From Cryptomeria japonica (lineage: Eukaryota > Streptophyta > Pinopsida > Cupressales > Cupressaceae): a stretch of DNA of 64,000 nucleotides. The stretch is taken from the NCBI RefSeq assembly GCF_030272615.1, contig NC_081413.1, positions 165,844,580 through 165,908,579 on the forward strand. The letters are read 5' to 3'. Below the pieces are notes generated by a model. That model searched no databases and was not told the origin of the DNA. It worked only from the letters and a program-made list of their open reading frames with translations. The position numbers and the translations under genes were made by a program. Numbering within the stretch: position 1 is the stretch's first letter; every line of letters begins with the position of its first letter. Of this stretch, positions 57,251 to 64,000 are shown piece by piece.

Positions 57251-58148
57251 TGCAAATCCAGGGGCCACACCACAATATGATGCATGGTGGTTACAACATA
57301 GGCCCATACCTTTGGCAGATCCGACAATTTCGATTGCAACTCAACAAATTAGGCATAGCAGGGGTCCCAGGGGGAGAGGGAGAGGATGAGGGAGAGTTGG
57401 AGGTCATGGAGGATGGGGTAGGGGTTAGATAGATTTGATAGTAGTAGTTTTAGAGCAGGTGGGGAGTGGAGAGGAGGATGTGGATATCGGTAGAGACACT
57501 GCATCTACGAGCAACTCTGATGGGAGTGATAGTGATAGTGAGAGCGGTGAGTCGGTATCAGGCTTATCGAGCAGCGATGGAGATGAGGGTGGGGATGGTG
57601 GACATGATATCGATATGCCCTAGGTCATGTAGATAAGAGGTATGAAGGGAGGTGATGAGGGGGGAGATGATGAGGAGATACTGAGGGCTCGAGTTAGGAT
57701 TTTGGAGGGCTTGGTCGCTACTTTACGAAGATGACAGATGAAGGATAGAGATCACTACCGGTGGGCGATGGGGGAGCTGACTATAGAGAGGGATCAGATA
57801 GCCACTAAGAGAGATCATCTATAGAGGGAGAGGGATGATGTAGTCAGGTGGGCTCAGATCACCATGGATGCATATGATCGGTTATTTGGGCTAGTAACAA
57901 AGGCACAAAGTCAGGCATATAGATATTTTGCTGCTACACAGGAGGTTATATACTATAGGTAGGCTTATGAGAGAGTCATTCCTGAGGGCCAGAGAGAGCC
58001 TAGTTTTAGCACTTTCATGGGGAGGAGATCGAGTCGGTCTACCTCTTGACAGACTAGCAGTGGAGGAGTGATGGGTCCACCTAGGGCACCGTCAGGACAA
58101 ACTGGAGTTAGGCAAGATACCCCTACTAATAGAGGCAACATCGGTTGA
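57251..58148 (+). pseudogene. E4 antisense PMD gene, 3' part
   Basis: Continuation of the PMD frame after E6: ANPGATPQYDAWWLQHRPI corresponds to the ADPGAQHRYLSWF block of the E2 gene. Then an Arg/Gly stretch, an acidic Ser/Asp/Gly-rich segment (SDGSDSDSESGESVSG), a coiled-coil-like segment (LRARVRILEGLVATLRR onward), a Ser-rich tail and a final TGA at 58146-58148. The domain order (PMD, acidic run, coiled coil, Ser-rich tail) is the same as in E2. Nine or so TGA/TAG codons interrupt it, for example after GRGRG, before IDLIVV, and after TLRR. Confidence 0.78.
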
Positions 58149-60718
58149 AATACTTTGTTATTGATGATGTATCATAGATACAATGTATTTTGACACATTG
58201 ATGAGATATATGATGTGCATTTTTGGTGATGAGTTATGCCCTATTTGATGACGCATTCTATGATCTAATGTGTTTGATATATGTATGCTGACTTGATGAT
58301 GCAACTAATGTTATGTGATTTTATTTTATGATGTATGAATCTTATCTAAAATTGACTAAGTGAAATGCTTGTAATAATGCAACTATTACGCAAAATGTGA
58401 ATGTGCAAAAAAATGACCTAATGCACCATTATATGCAAATGTGAAATGATTTATATGTATATGCAATGTGATATTTTGTTGTGTCAAAATTCATGTTGAA
58501 ATTCAAGAATTTTAGAAGAAATGTTAGTTGTTAGATGAAAAATAGATAAGAAGTTATAATATGAAATGATAAATCAATTTAATCAACCTTTATTTATTCC
58601 AGAAGTAAATTTGATAAGAAAAATTCGATTGATAAAACTATGACGAGAAAGTCTTCGTTGCTTTAATCATAATGCAATATATTATCATCATTGAGCCTTA
58701 TTATGTAACAATGGAGCTTATTACACCAGGGTATGAGGAACCAAGATGTATAGATATCTCATTGCAAGAAACAAACACGTAGAAAACAAGGAATGAACCC
58801 TCCATTTTAGAAATTATGTTGGGAGTCGAGGTATGTGCAGCATTCACAGAGCAAATGTACTTATCACAGACACCCACAAAACAATTGTGCTGAAACTTCA
58901 TCGCTTCAAACCACAAACAACAAACAAAGAAAAGGATCACGCCCATCACGTCTCCTCTAGTCACTTTTTGGACATCCTTGAGTAGCTAAAAGCAATTATC
59001 TTTGCCAATTTGATAAAAATATTCAACCAAAAATAGACAAAACTCAGCAGTTGGACTGACTATGTCTTTGCTTTGATATGTTTGATGTGATTTTGATAAT
59101 GTCTGGTTCCAGAATTTTTGGACCCCGTATAAGACTGACCTGTCTGGTTTCGAGTGTACAGACTCTGTACAAGACAAGATGTTGATCATGTTGATAGTTT
59201 GATAGTGATTCGATAAATTAGACGGTTGATCAGCTTGATTGCAGATGTTTTGATAAGATAGTTGTATCCTTTGTTTAACTTCCTGTGAAGTGTTTGTTTG
59301 ATATCTGCTAGGGTGTTTGATTCTTGCGAGACAATTTATTGCAAGTTTTCAATTGTTTTTTCAATGTTTTTGTATTTTGATGTTTTTCCAATGTTTTTGA
59401 TTTTGGATATATTTGATGTTTTTGATTTTTTTTTATATTTTCTGATGTTTTTAGATTTTTGAAATTTTCCGATGTTTTTGGATTTTTTTAGGACTTTATA
59501 TGATTTTTTTTTTAATTTTTGAAATTTTCCAATGTTTTTGGATTTTTTCATGACTTTATATGATTTTTAGAATTTGTTTAGGACTTTTTATGATTTTTAG
59601 AATTTTGCCAGCTATACCCCCAATATGAAGACCTATGATGACATGATGATCTGCAGAATATGGTGGAGACAAAGAATTTTCAAATGCAAATGATGCTAAT
59701 GCAGTATGAGAAATGAAGATGCAGTTCCTATTGAAACAAGGATGAATGTGTTTGCCCTTCATTCTGAAATGCATTGATTGAATTGAAGGTGTGAAATGTA
59801 TCAAAGATAGGAGTTCAATCCATTCTCAGAAGATTTTAGACGATCCAACCTAACACACTATGTAACCAAGATTTATGAATGGAGGCGCGGAAAACTTCTC
59901 CATCAATTCTTGAAACTTTGATCTTCTTTTGCCCATGCATGTGTAATTGAATTTATTCTGACTCTTATAACCATCAAAGACCCTTGGAATCCTATGTGAC
60001 TAGCTACGTAGGTTATTCTGACTTCAAAAGCAACCTGGATAGAGCCTCGCTGCCAGCAAACTTTTAGGGCTTTGATGAGGTTATACACTGTAATCTCTCA
60101 AATTTTTCTCCATCGCCAGTAGGCATCCATAGCCGTGATGGAGTTACTTGCATGCTCCCATAGTCAAGGTTTTATTGTCGCACTTTTGCATGATATTTCA
60201 GTTATATATCTTTACTCTTTTTGCCATGATATTTTGATATTGATTTTGTCATAGCTCTTTTTTTATTTTCTTGCCTTGGCTTGTAATTAATGAAACCTAC
60301 TTGGGTATGACAATTACAGCGGCGCTGAAGCAAAATATTGGATTTTTCACTAGCCACATAACCAACTAGGTATCTATAATGACTTAGAGCTTTTGATTAA
60401 CTTGTGAGATATAGCAATTGATAGATTTTGGGTAATCAAGGTTTAATAGTGAAACCTCTACACAACCATAGATAAGGCTCAATGATAAGGCGACGTTGAA
60501 AATGAATGACTAAAGGCCTCTAAGGACTTCATGATCCAATACATAGGAAAAGAGACCACCTTCTTTCCTTTTAGTGCAGATAGGTGAGTAATTTAGACAA
60601 TCATCCTTTGTTATTGATGCAACGATGTAATGCATTTATAAAGGAAACTATATGAGATGCAATACTTTCAAAATGATATGCAAGTACATGAACTAAACTC
60701 TAAGTAAAACCCAACCCT
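58149..60718 (-). other. E4 region between PMD gene and pol
   Basis: About 2.6 kb, A+T-rich. In E4 sense it lies downstream of pol. It contains a repeated word (ccaaaaacatcgg-like in element sense) at 59340-59560, as in E3 after its pol. Short open frames have no domain and look like chance. Confidence 0.6.
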
Positions 60719-61141
60719 TTAGATGTAATATCTTTTTAGGTGCATGTTGTTAATGGGATCTGGGATTGGATCTCCCTCTATCGTTTGTAAATAACAAGCG
60801 TCATTTCCAACTACTTTGGTTATGACAAGACAACCTAACCAGTTAGGCTCAAACTTTCTTGGTTTTTCACATTCTGCGAGATTATTTTGATTTTCTTTAA
60901 GAATGATATCTCTTACTTCGAAGCAACATGGGTTAACTCTTTTGTTGTAGCTTCTTCTCATTTTGTTTTTATATCCTTGTAAATGATTCAAAGTGCTTTG
61001 TTGTTTTTCGTCTAGGAATTCTAGTTCTTGCAAACGTGATACTTTGTAGTCTTCTTCTAATATAATGTGTTTCAAAGAGACTCTTAGTGATGGCAATTCT
61101 ATTGGCATATGTGTAGAGCATGATGACATTATGATTTTTTA
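60719..61141 (-). pseudogene. E4 integrase C-terminus
   Basis: The last 136 codons of a Tat-type pol: MPIELPSLRVSLKHI, RLQELEFLDEKQQSTLNHLQ, YNKRVNPCCFEVRDIILKE, FEPNWLGCLVITKVVG and the terminal DPINNMHLKRYYI. It aligns block by block with the ends of E2 and E3 integrase. The upstream side is cut at 61141 by the LTR of the copia element E5; the rest of pol would lie beyond E5, outside the window. Confidence 0.85.
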
Positions 61142-62614
61142 TGTTGTCATCGATGTCAATATGCTGAAGCATGAACCGGTATGTTGTAGTAAGCAAACTG
61201 GCAAGAGAACTGGTATAATGATGTAAATCAGTATTTGTGAAAAAGTGAAGCGGTATGTCTTGTTCAAAGTGAACCGACATGTTGGTATGAGAATTGGTAA
61301 ATGAAAGTTTTGTATTGGGGTTTCATTTGGCATGACTACCAGTTAGTAGTCTCAGCTTCAGAGTTTCCGGTTGATGCATTCCAAGATTGTGCGATTCAAC
61401 CGATGACATCTTGTGATGAGTTAGCATTGTAATGTAGACCAGATAAGTGTTGCCACGTCAACCTTATGCGCATGAAGGATTTCCTTGAGGATATTTCATG
61501 GAGATTGATCCTATCTACCCTAGGAATGTGTGAAGTCTCTGTAAATAGTGGAGAGCACGTGATGAGTTATCAGCTTCCTGAAGTGGCAAAGAATGAATGT
61601 TGGAGAATGTCTTGAGATCTGTTCAAGACTATTGTATTCAATGTAGTGTGATTAATGGTCAGGATTGAATCGACTGGATTGTAAAACCTAAACGTTTAGG
61701 GTTTAGGGTTTATGCTACTGACCTATTTGTTTCCTATAAGGTCGATGATGTTTTTCATTTTGAAGTTGTTGGCAAATGTTATGTGTGTATCCAAGTGAAG
61801 AGATACTTGATTCTTGCCAGACTGGAGAAGTATGTTAATACCTACAGAGTGTGATTGCAGAAGAGGAGAAGATAAAGTGGATCTTCCTTGGCATTAAGTG
61901 TTGTTATCAGATCAGTGTACTACCTGTTAACTTCTAACCATTTTAGCAGTTGGAAAATCCCTTAACCGGGTAGCTATAACAGGCTTTTGTGTAAATCCTT
62001 TAATAGGGTGACTCATTTCAATGAGTTCTTTAAATCCTCTTGTGAGGTAACCTTTAACAAGGTTCTAACCCTTAACTGGGTATTTAGCCATCCCTTGACT
62101 GGATGATCCCTAGCAGGATCGGTTCTTAGAAAAACCTATTGTAATAGTCTTTAACCAGACTAGGATCCTAACAGAGCGGACTTCAAAAGAGTGCAAGAAT
62201 AGCTTGTGGGTATTCATCCCCATCATGGTTTTTTCCCAGTTGAGTTTCCAAGTGAAAAATTAGTGTGTCATGTGTGATGCCTTTCATGTGATGGTTTAAT
62301 GTTTTATGTCAAACTGGTAGAATATGTTGAACTAGTAGTCATTATATTTTTGATGATATATTACTTGTTTATGCATAAGGGTGAAGTGGAAATGAGGTAT
62401 TAGATTGTATGGAAAGCTAAGGGTTACTGGTTTATGTCTTTCACATTCTCACTATGTTTTACTGGTAGTAATATGGTTTAGACCGGTGTTAGTTCTTGCC
62501 AGTCAAGTGCACTGATTGCAGTCAAACTGGCTAAGGAAAAGTGTTTTTGCCTGTACTGATTCAACCCCCCTCTCAGTACCAGTTTGGTACTAACTGTTCA
62601 TCATTAACTTATCA
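61142..62614 (+). repeat. E5 copia 5' LTR
   Basis: 1,473 bp from TGTTGTCATC to ..TTATCA, ending two bases before the primer site. It contains two plant telomere-like units (tttaggg) at 61695-61712. Confidence 0.8.
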
Positions 62615-62616
62615 AT

Positions 62617-62628
62617 TGGTATCAGAGC
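62617..62628 (+). promoter_or_regulatory. E5 primer-binding site, initiator tRNA-Met
   Basis: tggtatcagagc, the standard plant copia site, two bases after the LTR end. Confidence 0.9.
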
Positions 62629-62685
62629 GTCTTCCAAGTCCTCTGTGTTGTAAGCTTAACTGCTTGAGGAAAAGATCCTATTCTA

Positions 62686-63576
62686 ATGATGAAGAGGGAA
62701 GGTCCAAAGTTAAACAAAGACAACTTTAAAATATGGAAGGACAAAATGAGGATATACATTAGAAGCATGGGTGCTCAACACTGGAGCTATGTTGAGAATA
62801 CTTATGTTAGCCCTACCGGTACTCTCACCGATGATCAAAAGAGAGAGATTTAGGAGAATGGGCAAGTTATGGAAGCCCTAATCAACAGTTTATCTGACAT
62901 TGAGTTTATTGATCTTCAGGATAAAGAGAATCCCAAAGAAGTATGGGATGCTCTTGAGAATATCTATGGTGGTGATGAGCATGTGAAACAAGCTAAGGAA
63001 GAGAGCCTTAGGGAAAATTTTGAAGACATGCAGATGGTTGAAGGAGAGACCATTCAAAAATATGGAATAAGAATCAAAACTATTTTTGGAGACATCAAGA
63101 GTGTAGGTGGTAAAATAGAAGATTCCACCATTGTTAGCAAAGTCTTGAGATCCTTATTACCGGTCTATGCAATAAGGGTTGCTGCTATTTAGGAGTTGAG
63201 GTCTATAGACAAGACAAAGGTATCCCTAGACTCCATTATTTCTAAGTTGACAACTTATGAGCTAAATAATTATGATGGTAGTATTTAGAAGACCGAATCA
63301 GCCTTTAGAGCACTTGCTGCACCATCTAGAAAGGGAAAAGAAGCTAGTACCTGTGGTGAACCAAGACAAAGTAGAGAAATGGATGATGAGGAGATCCTAA
63401 TGGAATTTGAAGCTCTTTTTTCAAAGATACTTCCTAAGGGAACTGATAAATATAGAGGTAAGCTCCCTTTGAAATGCTTTTCTTGCAATAGGATAGGACA
63501 CATTGCTGTAAACTGTCCTAATGGTGATAATAAGGACAAACCGAAAGGGTTCAAGAAGTTCAAAGGAGGAAACTAG
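62686..63576 (+). pseudogene. gag: E5 copia gag with four TAG codons
   Basis: Starts at ATG 62686 (or 62689), about 60 bases after the primer site. Copia gag blocks: NFKIWKDKMRIYIRSMGAQ, then PKEVWDALENIYGGD, MQMVEGETIQKYGIRIKTI, VSKVLRSLLPVY, and the CCHC knuckle CFSCNRIGHIAVNCP near 63475. Four in-frame TAGs occur at 62851, 63190, 63286 and 63574; the frame is otherwise unbroken into protease. The lineage within copia is not resolved. Confidence 0.88.
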
Positions 63577-64000
63577 AGAAAATATTTTGTAGTAGTTGAT
63601 GAAGGTGTCACTGATGAGGAATCAGAAGATGAAGAAAGTGAAGACATTGTGTTTGTAGCAGTTAAGGAAGATGTGTCAGAGAAGAAGGCTCTTGTCTCCC
63701 ACTTTGATAATTCCAATGAATGGATTATTGATAGTGGTTGTTCTCACCATATGACTGGTGACCAGAGTAAGTTTCTATCTCTGGAAGAGTATGATGGTGG
63801 TGTGGTTCATTTTGGTAATGATGCACCATGTATGGTAAAAGGTAGAGGGTCCATCTCTCTGAATGGAAAAAGCAGTGCTGATAATATGTATTGGGTAGAA
63901 GGTCTTAGACACAACCTTTTGAGTGTTGCCCAGCTAAATGATAATGGACTCACTCTGGAATTCAGAGATGGAGTGTGTAAAATAAAAGGTAAGAGTGGTG
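63577..64000 (+). CDS. E5 copia protease, partial
   Basis: In frame with gag after the last TAG. An acidic spacer (DEESEDEESEDIVF) leads to the aspartic protease motif EWIIDSGCSHHMTGDQSKF and then to the pre-integrase signature VEGLRHNLLSVAQLNDNG. It runs open to the end of the window; integrase and reverse transcriptase lie beyond. Confidence 0.88.

Larger units (their letters stand above)
61142..64000 (+). mobile_element. E5: Ty1/copia element, 5' part
   Basis: 5' LTR, primer site, gag and protease start of a copia element inserted in E4 pol. The right part, including the second LTR, is off the window, so the target duplication cannot be read (left pentamer tttta). Confidence 0.88.

Noticed and set aside
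59336-59551. Lys-rich repetitive minus-strand frame
   Set aside because: Product of a short A-rich repeated word that also occurs non-coding in E3.

Overview
The window is plant nuclear DNA made almost entirely of nested LTR retrotransposons, with no host gene, rRNA or tRNA that I can support. Ty3/gypsy polyproteins with chromodomains, Tat-type polyproteins with two RNase H domains, plant mobile domain (PMD) genes and a Ty1/copia element with an initiator-Met-tRNA primer site all point to a seed plant. The density and nesting fit a large, repeat-rich genome such as a conifer, but the species cannot be read from the sequence.

Layout. (E0) 1-2580: 3' end of a plus-strand chromovirus (integrase, chromodomain, purine tract, start of 3' LTR). 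(E1) 2581-12460: minus-strand LTR element inserted in the E0 LTR with 5-bp target duplications (gaaac). It encodes only a gag/protease-like protein, and its 3' LTR carries a solo LTR of another family (3211-5027) and a 10-copy 31-bp minisatellite. 12466-18135: intergenic repeat debris with one diverged LTR remnant (about 16190-17810). (E3) 18246-46283: old, stop-riddled plus-strand Tat element with gag and pol. (E2) 29775-42426: younger Tat element inserted in E3 (duplication aacat). It has pol but no recognisable gag, and carries on its opposite strand a three-exon PMD gene between pol and the 3' LTR. (E4) 46371 to about 61141: minus-strand Tat element, represented by its 3' LTR, an antisense PMD gene and the end of integrase. 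(E6) 49400-57250: minus-strand chromovirus that splits the E4 PMD gene. (E5) 61142-64000: 5' LTR, gag and protease of a Ty1/copia element interrupting E4 pol; it runs off the window.

How the parts relate. E1, E2 and E3 all use a primer-binding site complementary to the 3' end of tRNA-Trp. E1 and E2 also share the same purine tract and LTR start, yet E1 has gag without pol and E2 has pol without gag, so they look like a complementary pair. E2 and E4 each carry a PMD gene antisense to the element. The E2 copy fits a 2,004-nt, three-exon model with GT-AG introns, no frameshift, and six nonsense codons that all look like C-to-T changes. A GC-rich hairpin/palindrome module recurs in the LTRs and leaders of E1 and E2 and in an LTR remnant.
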